Source: Oleiphilaceae bacterium (GTDB lineage Bacteria > Pseudomonadota > Gammaproteobacteria > Pseudomonadales > Oleiphilaceae). From it: a DNA stretch of 64,000 bases. The position numbers and the translations under genes were made by a program. Under the pieces are notes generated by a model, which saw only the letters and a program-made list of their open reading frames with translations, made no database searches and was not told the origin of the DNA. Every line of letters starts with the position of its first letter. Position 1 is the stretch's first letter. The DNA lies in NCBI GenBank assembly GCA_022447365.1, contig JAKVBL010000004.1:334872-398871 (forward strand). Reading direction: 5' to 3'. Shown piece after piece: positions 45,554 to 54,995 of the stretch.

Positions 45554-46861
45554 ATGGACGAGCAGACGTTAAATGGTTTAACTGCGGCTTATGCAGCTGC
45601 CCCATCTCAAGAACTAGCAAAGATCATCGCTTTGGCTTACGCCGATAAAGGTGATATCGAGTTAGCAGAGTCCTTTTTTAAAGATCAATCTATGGTTTTG
45701 TCCGACGAGGAGGCCACTAAATTAGTAGATTGCTTTGTACGGCATAATGATCTAACCAGTCTAATAAAAATTTCTGAAGGAATTGATGTAGGTTCTTTGC
45801 TCCATATAGTAAATAAACTTAAGAATGAGGAGTGTCTCGATGAAGCGAAAGCAGTTTATGTTTCAGGGAAAATAAGGGATGCTTCAATTCGCTCGCAATC
45901 TCTCGATAAGTTTTTTGGAATTACAGAAGAGAAGGTCAAACTAAAAGTTGTCGAAAAATTAGACTTTGGCTCAGTTACTGAGCTGGCCCGACATCGAGAA
46001 GATTCTACTACGTTTGAGGATGTGGTTGGGCTCAGCCAAGTAAAAAAACAAGTTCACAAGAAAATTATTTTACCCTTTCAGAAACCTTCTTTGTTCCAGC
46101 GTTTCAAGAAGAAGGTGGGTGGCGGAGTTTTGCTCTATGGTCCACCTGGATGCGGCAAAACCCTTCTTGCTCGAGCAACGGCAGGGCAATGCAATGCTTC
46201 CTTTTTCAATGTCGAGATTTCAGATGTCCTTGATATGTATATTGGAGAGTCTGAGCAGAAACTTCATGCAATTTTCGAAAAAGCGCGTGCAGAAGCTCCA
46301 AGTGTTTTGTTCTTTGATGAGTTGGAAGCGCTTGCGGGTAAAAGGGAGCACGCTAGAAACAGTTCAACGAGCAACACCGTTAGTCAATTCTTAACTGAGC
46401 TGGATGGATTTTCGCAAAACAATGATGGAGTTTTAGTCCTCGCATCCACTAACGTGCCCTGGTCGATCGATTCCGCCTTTCTAAGGCCTGGTCGTTTTGA
46501 TCGAATGTTCTTTGTGCCGCCACCTGATAAAGAAGCTAGGCAGTCGATTCTAGAGCACCATATGAAAGAAAGGCCATCATTGCCCGATATCGACTACAAA
46601 GGCTTAGCAACGAAAACACCTGGTTATTCAGGTGCAGACTTAGCTAATTTAGTGGATATGGCTGCAGATGAAGCAATCGAGGAGTCTATAGAGTCAGGTA
46701 AAGAGGTATCGATATCTTCAAATCATTTTAAAGAGGCATTGGGAGATAGCAGGGCTACCACGACGGAATGGTTAACAACTGCGCGCAATTATGCTCGTTA
46801 CGCCAATGATGGCGGGCGATACGATGATGTTCTGGAGTTTTTGAAGAAGCATGGAAAGTAA
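45554..46861 (+). CDS. Cdc48/Msp1-like AAA+ ATPase with helical-repeat N-terminus
   Basis: A 435-residue ATPase. Residues 1-135 are helical and TPR-like, with no membrane segment. The AAA module follows: Walker A GPPGCGKT (196-203), pore loop YIG in DMYIGESEQKL (229-231), Walker B VLFFDE (251-256), sensor 1 ASTN (297-300) and arginine fingers in LRPGRFDR (311-317). The YIGESE pore loop resembles substrate-threading p97 D2/Msp1 proteins. The C-terminal helical segment includes TPGYSGADLANLV. It heads a tight four-gene cassette with membrane proteins, suggesting handling of a membrane-bound substrate; that is inference. The ATG follows AAGGAA. Confidence 0.85.
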   Translation: MDEQTLNGLTAAYAAAPSQELAKIIALAYADKGDIELAESFFKDQSMVLSDEEATKLVDCFVRHNDLTSLIKISEGIDVGSLLHIVNKLKNEECLDEAKAVYVSGKIRDASIRSQSLDKFFGITEEKVKLKVVEKLDFGSVTELARHREDSTTFEDVVGLSQVKKQVHKKIILPFQKPSLFQRFKKKVGGGVLLYGPPGCGKTLLARATAGQCNASFFNVEISDVLDMYIGESEQKLHAIFEKARAEAPSVLFFDELEALAGKREHARNSSTSNTVSQFLTELDGFSQNNDGVLVLASTNVPWSIDSAFLRPGRFDRMFFVPPPDKEARQSILEHHMKERPSLPDIDYKGLATKTPGYSGADLANLVDMAADEAIEESIESGKEVSISSNHFKEALGDSRATTTEWLTTARNYARYANDGGRYDDVLEFLKKHGK

Positions 46862-47282
46862 GATGCAATCCTATCAGATAATTGATGAGCCCAAGCCTCG
46901 AGCTTATGAAAATTTGGTTGCAGATCCTTTGGCGATATTTTTCGTTTGTATGTTTGTTCCGTTTCTGTGGGTGCCTCCTTTACTTGGGAAATATTGGATA
47001 CCGCCCGTTTGGTTGTTGCTGAATAGTTTCTTTATGGGTAGTCCAACCTTCAAGAAAGAACTATTAATCGTTGTGCTCGGGATTATAGGTTTATTCTCTT
47101 TGTTTTTTGGTTTTGGAGTACTAGCAAATCTAAATGGTCAAGAGGTGTTCAAAGAGCAGTTTGGGCCTTATTTGAGAGTGTTGGCGCAAGCTGGGTTCTT
47201 TTTTACGCTTTATCTATTAGTTAGTAAGCAAGCTAGGCCGTACGAAATTCATAAGTATCTGAAGGAACAGGCGGCAAACTAA
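46851..47282 (+). CDS. Small membrane protein of the AAA+ cassette
   Basis: A 143-residue protein that I do not recognise. It has about four hydrophobic segments (around residues 27-46, 48-61, 70-92 and 106-123) between a polar, Pro-containing N-terminus (IIDEPKPRAYENL) and a charged tail (EIHKYLKEQAAN). It starts inside the ATPase gene (11-bp overlap) and its stop overlaps the next start, so all three are translationally linked. ATG 46863 is an alternative start. Confidence 0.75.
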   Translation: MESKMQSYQIIDEPKPRAYENLVADPLAIFFVCMFVPFLWVPPLLGKYWIPPVWLLLNSFFMGSPTFKKELLIVVLGIIGLFSLFFGFGVLANLNGQEVFKEQFGPYLRVLAQAGFFFTLYLLVSKQARPYEIHKYLKEQAAN

Positions 47283-48202
47283 TGAATGATTACAAAATTG
47301 AAGCCGCATGGCGATACTACCATCAAGGATTGCATGATCTCGCAATTGATGCTCTGAAAGAGGTCCTGGCTGACGATCCGAGCGATGCCTTTGGACATGC
47401 GCTATTAGCGGCCAATCTTCTGTCAAAAGGTCGACTTCATGCTTCAGAATACGAGCTAAAAATTGCATTGGGAATAGACCCTAATATTAGCTTTTTTTAT
47501 CTTGTATATGCGCGCATAAGCATAATTAAGAAAAAGCCCAAGATGGCAATTGAATACTGTGATCAAGCATTGGGTTTGGATATAGAAAGTACTGAAGCTC
47601 ACTTGTTAAAAAGTGAAGTCTTAATGCAGCTTGGGAATAGGAAGGAAGCTCTGCAATGTATTCATTCAGCTGCGAACATAGACCCTGATTCTGCAAGAGT
47701 ATCGATCGTATTTGGAGAATACTTTTTAGCTGTCGGCGAGCTTAAGAAAGCAAATGGCTATGCGTTAGAGGCTTTAGCTATGCATGCGCAGGATGAAGAC
47801 GCAAACCTGTTGATGGGAAAAATAGCTCTAGCAAATGGGTGTATAGAAGATGCTGAATATCACGCAAAATTTGTGATTCTACATAATCCCAGTTCACGAG
47901 AAGCGCTGACCTTATTGGGAAACATCAAGATGAGGAAGAACTTTTTCCTGGGGTTTTGGTGGAGATTCAATTCCAAATTATCGGCATTAACACAGATCGA
48001 AGGGTGTCTCGTTCTAATTTTTGCTTACTTGCTATTTAATCTGTTATCTCTTGTTGTGGGTGATATTGGATATCCTAGAGCTTCCTTCTGGATATCTATT
48101 TCTTGGTTGTTGATAGTTGCGTATTCATGGATTGGTATTCCCTTCTACCAAAAAACTCTTAGAAAAGAACTTGAAACATTTTCTTTCAATAGAGAGTTCT
48201 AA
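47282..48202 (+). CDS. TPR protein with C-terminal membrane segments
   Basis: A 306-residue protein. Residues 3-220 are TPR units (AWRYYHQGLHDLAIDALKEVLADDP and several repeats with DPxS-type turns). Two hydrophobic segments follow at about 243-262 and 268-290 (CLVLIFAYLLFNLLSLVVG; FWISISWLLIVAYSWIGI), with a short cytoplasmic tail. The TPR part probably lies in the cytoplasm and offers a docking surface for the ATPase. It overlaps the previous stop codon by one base (TAATG). Confidence 0.8.
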   Translation: MNDYKIEAAWRYYHQGLHDLAIDALKEVLADDPSDAFGHALLAANLLSKGRLHASEYELKIALGIDPNISFFYLVYARISIIKKKPKMAIEYCDQALGLDIESTEAHLLKSEVLMQLGNRKEALQCIHSAANIDPDSARVSIVFGEYFLAVGELKKANGYALEALAMHAQDEDANLLMGKIALANGCIEDAEYHAKFVILHNPSSREALTLLGNIKMRKNFFLGFWWRFNSKLSALTQIEGCLVLIFAYLLFNLLSLVVGDIGYPRASFWISISWLLIVAYSWIGIPFYQKTLRKELETFSFNREF

Positions 48203-48248
48203 GGCGAAGGTCTATATTTTGGGGGCTGTGAGCCCAAGTTGTATATAA

Positions 48249-48701
48249 ATGGAAATTCGGATGTTTAAAAAAATAAGGGAAATCAGCGGGTTTGCTGATG
48301 TGGATTTATATTCAAAAAATAAAGAGATTAGTTTAGAGAAAAGGTCTTGGGCCTTTGGGATTGATTTGCTAGTTGTTGGCCTTTTATGGAGTTTTTGTTA
48401 TCTCGTCGGCGGGGCCGTTATCGAAGCTGGTTATACGGATGCTACAGCGGACTACCTCATACCGTTATTTTACTTTTTGTTGCGAGATAGCTTGCCTAAT
48501 GGTCAAAGCATAGGCAAAAAGTTGATGGATATTAGAGTTATGGACGTCGAAACCGGCTTTTCATGTGACCTTATTCAGTCTTTCTTCCGGAATAGTCTAG
48601 GAGTCACATTATTCGTTGTGGACATCTTATATACGCATAAACAGTTTGGTTCCAAAGTAGGTGATATTTGGTCTCGCACAATTGTCACGACAACCAGATG
48701 A
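48249..48701 (+). CDS. RDD-family membrane protein
   Basis: A 150-residue RDD-domain protein. The arginine of the first helix is in KRSWAFGIDLLVV, the Asp pair region is FYFLLRDSLPNGQSIGKKLMDIRV, and the last helix holds GVTLFVVDILY. RDD proteins are small membrane proteins, some linked to ion transport, mostly of unknown function. It is the last gene of the AAA+ cassette, 46 bp after the TPR gene. ATG 48249 or 48261 could be the start. Confidence 0.8.
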   Translation: MEIRMFKKIREISGFADVDLYSKNKEISLEKRSWAFGIDLLVVGLLWSFCYLVGGAVIEAGYTDATADYLIPLFYFLLRDSLPNGQSIGKKLMDIRVMDVETGFSCDLIQSFFRNSLGVTLFVVDILYTHKQFGSKVGDIWSRTIVTTTR

Positions 48702-49439
48702 ATAAGCCAATAACATCTATTCTACTCACGCTTATATAGAACGTTGAAAATAAAAGTCAGTTAGATCTGTTCTATAAACAAGAGTGGTTAGTCATGCCTC
48801 CTAAATTGCGGAATAGTTAAAGTCGGCTCTTGTCTAATCCTTTCCTTATCAATACCTCTATTTTTCTCCAATCTCTCTATGCCACTGAATGTTTTGCTGA
48901 TGCTGGAGCACAATCTTGATGTTGAAAGTTATTTGTTTAAGCGAGTTTTTTGGTAGCACCACAGTAGCACCTGAAGTACACATATTTGTTGGCCGTTACC
49001 AAACGCAAGGCAAAAAAAAGGGCTTCCTAAAAGGAAGCCCGAAAGTTTTATAACAACTAGGGATTTGGGAAATGACATTGGAGAGGTGTTAGCGCGCCGT
49101 CATTTCCCTTGCGCTATATTTTTAACCCTAGCTTAGTTTTGGTCGTTTGCGTGGCGGGTAACGAAAAACACCTGAAATTCAATAATCTCGTTACATAAGA
49201 CAACAACTGTTAATAGGTAAATAAATGTTAAGCTATAAAAAACAATCATTTACCTTGCAAAAGCTAGAATGTGCTTTATATTTATTACGTAAGCTAAAAA
49301 TTGGCGAAGGTCATTAACGAGTTCTACCAAGCTCCAGACCTTACAGACCGATCGGCTACAAACTATAAAATTAAGCCACACAAAGTGGCGCAGTAATGAC
49401 AACTAAATAGCTTTACCGTGCGGGTAAAAAGGTATCACT
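48702..49439. other. 738-bp gene-free region with hairpins, right edge of the AAA+ island
   Basis: No credible gene is seen. It contains two TAGCACC boxes 11 bp apart (48954-48960 and 48965-48971), the strong hairpin GGGCTTCC-TAAAA-GGAAGCCC at 49020-49040 preceded by A8 (a good minus-strand terminator), and a 10-bp perfect inverted repeat GGGAAATGAC/GTCATTTCCC with a 22-nt loop at 49067-49108. The rest is A+T-rich and leads into the SutA-like gene. Confidence 0.6.
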
Positions 49440-49640
49440 ATGTCTCAGCAAGCCAATGGGCCTATCGCTGCGTGTTCGAGCGAGTCTCCGGCCAACTTAC
49501 GTAATAATGTTCGACAGCAACTCAGCGCAGATGTAGACGCGTTTTTGAGTAAAGGTGGCGCAGTTAGCCAGATTGCTGACAATGTACGAGCAGATCCTCC
49601 TAAAAAACCAACAATGAATTATGGCTCTGCCCCAATTTAG
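49440..49640 (+). CDS. SutA-like RNA polymerase-binding protein
   Basis: A 66-residue protein whose C-terminal half (LSADVDAFLSKGGAVSQI, then NVRADPPKKPTMNYGSAPI) matches the conserved RNA-polymerase-binding part of SutA, a slow-growth regulator in Pseudomonas. The acidic N-terminal tail of Pseudomonas SutA is replaced by a shorter uncharged one (MSQQANGPIAACSSES). In Pseudomonas sutA lies next to ubiK and glnK; here it is about 34 kb away. A terminator follows at 49723-49746. The name is tentative. Confidence 0.65.
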   Translation: MSQQANGPIAACSSESPANLRNNVRQQLSADVDAFLSKGGAVSQIADNVRADPPKKPTMNYGSAPI

Positions 49641-49722
49641 GGCTTAGCCAGTAGTAAGCAGTAGTGTAGTAAGAAGTAAGTAGATTTCAGTCCGGCTTTA
49701 GGTAAGAAGTAGTATCCATGTG

Positions 49723-49746
49723 AGCGCGTTTATACGCGCTTTTTTT
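49723..49746 (+). terminator. Rho-independent terminator after the SutA-like gene
   Basis: AGCGCGT-TTAT-ACGCGCT is a perfect 7-bp stem followed by six T. The 49641-49715 stretch before it is built of degenerate AGTA/AAGTAG repeats. Confidence 0.9.
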
Positions 49747-49921
49747 ATGCGTGCTTGCAAAGCACTGCCTTTGTGCGCATAATCACCCTCCCAAATGAGA
49801 AGCAATTCTCCTTTTTAGTGTGACGCTGTTGATTAGAAAGCATAAGAATGACGGCAGCGAAAACGCAAACGTGTAGACAGGATGTTGCTAAACGCGTGTT
49901 ATAAGAGGTTGTAAGTAGTAG

Positions 49922-50611
49922 ATGTTGGTTGAGATGTACAATATAGCAATGGCCGCGACCATGGCAATTGCTGGGCTGTTATTGACGCGGGACTATGTAA
50001 GGTTCCTTCAAAGTACGCACAAAATGAATGCACTTGTTAAAAGCGTTCAACATGTCTTTTCACCATCCTCTCATCGTGGAACGACCAAAAGTGGTTACTA
50101 CCCTGTTCTAGAATATAGAAGTGAAGACGGCCCTGTAAGCTTCACTTGTATCGACCCTGAAGCGGCTGATCGCTTCCATATTGGCGACAAAATTAAGCTT
50201 CACGTATCTAAGTCACGCAGAAGTCACTCGCGTAATTGCCGTACTTTTGTCGCATTAAGTTTGATGTTGAGCCTGCTTGTTAGCGGTATGTTGATTTCAG
50301 CACTTGTTCCTGATTCAGGCATCGGTCTGATGCACATTATTATTGCGTCGTTCGTTGTTGCAGTTTGCTTATTTGTGATCGTTCGTTTTAAACGAGAGCA
50401 AGACGAAACAGAGAACCTACAAACGCTTGATATTGAAAACGGTGACGTGCGCTATTGTTTGCGTGAGCCAACGGCTTTCAACCAATGGCGTAAGAGTTTC
50501 TATGACCGAAAGCAAGCTGTTCGTGTTCGTATGTCGCAAGCTTTCGGTGCATGTTGTTTTGTGGCTTCCGGCAGTATTGTCGTAGGGGCAATTCTACCGA
50601 GTATTATCTAA
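49922..50611 (+). CDS. DUF3592-like membrane protein
   Basis: A 229-residue protein with hydrophobic segments near residues 5-22, 110-130, 137-154 and 205-227. Between the first two lies a domain like DUF3592 (GYYPVLEYRSEDGPVSF, then HIGDKIKLHVS). The function is unknown. It is convergent with the flavoprotein gene and overlaps its end by four bases. ATG 49922 is used; 49934 is an alternative. Confidence 0.7.
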   Translation: MLVEMYNIAMAATMAIAGLLLTRDYVRFLQSTHKMNALVKSVQHVFSPSSHRGTTKSGYYPVLEYRSEDGPVSFTCIDPEAADRFHIGDKIKLHVSKSRRSHSRNCRTFVALSLMLSLLVSGMLISALVPDSGIGLMHIIIASFVVAVCLFVIVRFKREQDETENLQTLDIENGDVRYCLREPTAFNQWRKSFYDRKQAVRVRMSQAFGACCFVASGSIVVGAILPSII

Positions 50612-52752
50612 GCACCTCGACGCCATTGGTGGAATCGTTCTACCAGCTTTAGAGTGCTCGGTTTAACGCTAGCGCGTTTCCATTCTCCGGCTAAGTATTT
50701 ATTCGATTCCGCTAGGGTAGGATAAATATGGATCGTTCCCAGAAGTTTGTTTAAGCCAAGATTATGCTTCATGCCCGTCACGAACTCGGTGATCAAGTCG
50801 CCAGCATGATGTCCGACAATGCAAGCGCCTAGTATTTTGTCTTTGCCTTTTTCTGTCAGCACTTTTACTTGACCATAATCGACGCTATCGGCAATGGCGC
50901 GATCTAAGTCATCAATCCCGTAGCGGTGCACGTCATATTCGATGTTAGCTTGTTTTGCTTCATCTTCGCTTAAGCCTACTCGCGCGATTTCAGGGTCGGT
51001 GAAGGTCGCCCAAGGAATCACGCGATAATCTGCTTTAAAGCGTTTCAGTGTGCCAAATAGGGCGTTCACCGATGCATACCATGCTTGATGCGAAGCTGCA
51101 TGCGTAAGCTGATAAGGACCAGCAACATCACCGCAGGCATAGATGTTTGGATATTTAGTTTGAAGATATTCGTTGACCTCAATCGTGCTGTTTTCTGAAT
51201 TTTCGATACCTAGTTCTTCAAGACCAAAACCTCGGGTATTCGCTGTACGACCAACAGCAAACAACACGCAGTCAAATTCGATCTCTTTGGATTGTTCGCC
51301 AGCGTCGAGAACGAGTAGCTGCTGCGAGCTATCAGTAGTGTCTTTAGCGCGGACAACAGAATGGCCAAGTAAAATATTCATGCCTTCATCGCGCATTTTC
51401 GCCAGTACGAGCGAAGACATATCTTCATCTTCTTTTGGCAATAGGCGCATGTCGCGACCTACCAAGGTGACGTTCACACCTAAACGATGGAAGCTTTGAG
51501 CGAGTTCGCAGCCGATCGGGCCTGTTCCAACGACAACCATAGATTTTGGTGGTGTACGAAGATTCCAAATCGTATCTGAATTGTATGCCAGTTCAGTATT
51601 GAGCCCTTCGATAGTTGGCATGGTCGGACGAGCGCCCGTCGCAATGACGATATTTTGAGCGGCAATTGTTTCGCCGTTTACCTCAACACGCCAGGGATCA
51701 AGAATTTTGGCGCTGCCTGTAATGCAGTTCACTCCCAGATCGGTATAGCGCTCGATGGAATCATGAGGTTCAATTTTCTTGATAACTTCTTGCACGCGTT
51801 CCATGACAGCTTCAAAGTTAACGCTCGTGTTTTCTACATTCACGCCGTAGGTGTTTGCGGTATCGACGTAATGCTTGATCTTCGCCGATCGAATCAATGC
51901 TTTGCTCGGTACACATCCTGTATTCAGACAATCTCCACCCATTTTATGGCGCTCGATAAGATCGACTTTGGCTTTTGTTGCCGCAGCAATATAAGAGCTT
52001 ACTAAACCGGCAGCACCTGCACCGATTACTACCATGTTTGAGTCAAAGCTCTTTGGCTTATCGTACTCGCTGTAAACGCGTTGGGCCTTAATACGTTCCA
52101 GTGCGCGTTTGGCGACAAACGGGAATATGCCTAAGGCAGCAAAGGACAATAAAATTGCAGGAGATGCGATGCCTGATAACGAATCTAATTCTGCTAACTG
52201 TGTTCCCGCATTCACGTAGACAAATGTGCCCGGCAACATACCTAGCTGGCTCACCCAAAAGTAGCGGCGCAATGGAAAGTTTGTCAGCCCCATTAGTAAG
52301 TTGACTGCGACAAATGGAAAGATGGGTACGAGGCGCAAACCGAATAGATAAAATGCCCCTTCTTTATCAATGCCTTCATTGATTTTACTGAAGCTAGATT
52401 GAAAACGTTGCTGTACCGAATCGCGGAACAGAGTTCTCGCCATTAAGAACGCGATACTTGCGCCTATTGTGCTAGCAAATGAGACGAGCAATAGCCCTTG
52501 CACGAGCCCAAAGATTGCACCTGCTGCGAGTGTAATCAGTGTGGCTGCTGGGAGTGACAGCGCGGTGACCGCGACATAGATTAGGAAGAAAATTACGGCA
52601 GCTTTAAAAGGCTCGTTAGCTTGATAATCAAGTAGAGCGTCGCGCTGCGCTAGAAAATAATCCAGGCTTAGGTATTGATCTAAACCAAGGCTGTAAAACA
52701 CGACAAAAGCAGCCGCGATGGAAATAATGAGAATGAGTTTTTTGACCGACAT
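50608..52752 (-). CDS. DedA/TVP38-like membrane domain fused to a MerA-like flavoprotein reductase
   Basis: A 714-residue fusion. Residues 1-220 are a TVP38/TMEM64-type membrane domain with several helices and the motif GLRLVPIFPFVAVNLLMGL. From about 238 follows a pyridine-nucleotide-disulfide oxidoreductase: FAD motif VVIGAGAAGLVS, redox disulfide CLNTGCVPSK (Cys275 and Cys280), NAD motif VVGTGPIGCELA and the dimerisation domain with HIYPTLAES. The terminal Cys pair of mercuric reductase is absent, so mercury reduction is unlikely. It may reduce a membrane-associated thiol or quinone; that is inference. Confidence 0.9.
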   Translation of the reverse strand: MSVKKLILIISIAAAFVVFYSLGLDQYLSLDYFLAQRDALLDYQANEPFKAAVIFFLIYVAVTALSLPAATLITLAAGAIFGLVQGLLLVSFASTIGASIAFLMARTLFRDSVQQRFQSSFSKINEGIDKEGAFYLFGLRLVPIFPFVAVNLLMGLTNFPLRRYFWVSQLGMLPGTFVYVNAGTQLAELDSLSGIASPAILLSFAALGIFPFVAKRALERIKAQRVYSEYDKPKSFDSNMVVIGAGAAGLVSSYIAAATKAKVDLIERHKMGGDCLNTGCVPSKALIRSAKIKHYVDTANTYGVNVENTSVNFEAVMERVQEVIKKIEPHDSIERYTDLGVNCITGSAKILDPWRVEVNGETIAAQNIVIATGARPTMPTIEGLNTELAYNSDTIWNLRTPPKSMVVVGTGPIGCELAQSFHRLGVNVTLVGRDMRLLPKEDEDMSSLVLAKMRDEGMNILLGHSVVRAKDTTDSSQQLLVLDAGEQSKEIEFDCVLFAVGRTANTRGFGLEELGIENSENSTIEVNEYLQTKYPNIYACGDVAGPYQLTHAASHQAWYASVNALFGTLKRFKADYRVIPWATFTDPEIARVGLSEDEAKQANIEYDVHRYGIDDLDRAIADSVDYGQVKVLTEKGKDKILGACIVGHHAGDLITEFVTGMKHNLGLNKLLGTIHIYPTLAESNKYLAGEWKRASVKPSTLKLVERFHQWRRGA

Positions 52753-52843
52753 GAAATGCTCTTACTTAGTGGATGCTCAGCGAGATAAGACTTACTATAA
52801 TCAGCTTAGTTCAATAGGCATAGCCCTATCACCGATTACCTAG

Positions 52844-53866
<1,023 letters not shown>

Positions 53867-53867
53867 C

Positions 53868-54659
53868 ATGATGATGTTTATGCGGCTCACTCTTCTGTTT
53901 GTATTGCTTTTTGCCAAACCAGTTTTGGCTGATGAGAATGCATTAATCTCGTGGAGCGAGCCTGCATACGCTTTAGATTATAGCCGCCTAAACGAGCGTA
54001 TTTTTGACGACTTCTCTTTACCAATAGAGTCTTTTGTCACTAAGCAATTGTCGTTAGACGAGCCTATTAGGATAGAAGTGTCGGCGCGCCCCTATGCCTA
54101 TTATGAGCAAAGTGAGCGTCGTGTTTATCTGCCCCTATCTAATCTCTATCGCGTGAATGATGATCTACAAGCGCGCTTTCCACATCAGCCAGAAGTACAG
54201 AACACTATTTTTAATACAACCTTACAGTTCTATTTTTTAGTGGAGCTAATTCGTGCGATTTCAGTTGAGCAGTCATTGCGCATTACCGGCTGGGAGGCCG
54301 AGCGAGTTGATGCCTTGGCAACCATCATTTTGCTCAACGATGAACGTGTCGGCCAAGACTATTTACTAGATGCTGCAGAAGAGTTTTTGCTAATTGATCG
54401 TGCTGTCGCATCAATTGAGGCGCAGCGATTCAAAAATGAGTTTGCGGCGGATGAGTACCGATTAAGCCAAGTGCTTTGCATTATGCAAGCTTATGATGCT
54501 CAAGGTATTCGCGTGGCGAGTAGTGATGGCTTATGCCAAGGACAATATGAAGCAGGAATGAACTTTTGGTCGAAAGCGCTAGAGCCTTATCTGCAAGATA
54601 AATCGCTTTTGAAGCGCTGGCTGGCTCAACCTCGCGCTTCACAAGAAAGTGGTTCTTAA
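53868..54659 (+). CDS. Secreted DUF4344-like protein without the zinc-binding motif
   Basis: A 263-residue protein with a signal peptide (about residues 5-22, ending VLADEN). The central part resembles DUF4344 putative metallopeptidases: FYFLVELIRAI stands where HExxH is expected, followed by the GWEAERVDALATIILLNDE segment that matches the family's Glu/Asp region. Both zinc histidines are replaced (Val and Arg), so it is probably not a peptidase. It starts one base after the hemB stop codon, suggesting one transcript. The assignment rests on pattern only. Confidence 0.65.
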   Translation: MMMFMRLTLLFVLLFAKPVLADENALISWSEPAYALDYSRLNERIFDDFSLPIESFVTKQLSLDEPIRIEVSARPYAYYEQSERRVYLPLSNLYRVNDDLQARFPHQPEVQNTIFNTTLQFYFLVELIRAISVEQSLRITGWEAERVDALATIILLNDERVGQDYLLDAAEEFLLIDRAVASIEAQRFKNEFAADEYRLSQVLCIMQAYDAQGIRVASSDGLCQGQYEAGMNFWSKALEPYLQDKSLLKRWLAQPRASQESGS

Positions 54660-54859
54660 TACCAGATAACGAAAGCTGCAGCTGCGCCAAGACCACACTT
54701 TTCATCGTGGTTACTTGTTCGACAAATGTGTTTGCCCGCCGCATAAGTGAGTGCAGCACCGACTAGATACAATTCAAGATCGCGCTCTTTTTGAAATGAT
54801 GAGCAGCCACTAAACAAAACAGTCATGGCCACAAGACTGGTGATGATCAACTTCTTCAT
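54656..54859 (-). CDS. Small lipoprotein of unknown function
   Basis: A 67-residue protein with a lipoprotein signal: basic MKKL, a hydrophobic core and the lipobox LFSGC (Cys19). The mature part has a short hydrophobic stretch (LYLVGAALTYAAG) and two more cysteines (HICRTSNHDEKCG) that could form a disulfide. Its end overlaps the convergent DUF4344-like gene by four bases. No name is recognised. Confidence 0.75.
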   Translation of the reverse strand: MKKLIITSLVAMTVLFSGCSSFQKERDLELYLVGAALTYAAGKHICRTSNHDEKCGLGAAAAFVIWY

Positions 54860-54995
54860 CGAAGAAACATTCCCTTATAAATAAGTTAGCTTTCGAGAGC
54901 GCTATCCTACAAACAGGGGTAAAGCACGGCAAGCGTGTAATGAGATGAACGTGACATGGTTGTCAGCGAATGCTGTAAACAATGTTAAAAAGAGC

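Noticed and set aside
50608..52752. Mercuric reductase
   Set aside because: The catalytic disulfide is present, but the C-terminal cysteine pair and the N-terminal HMA domain are absent and there are no mer genes nearby.
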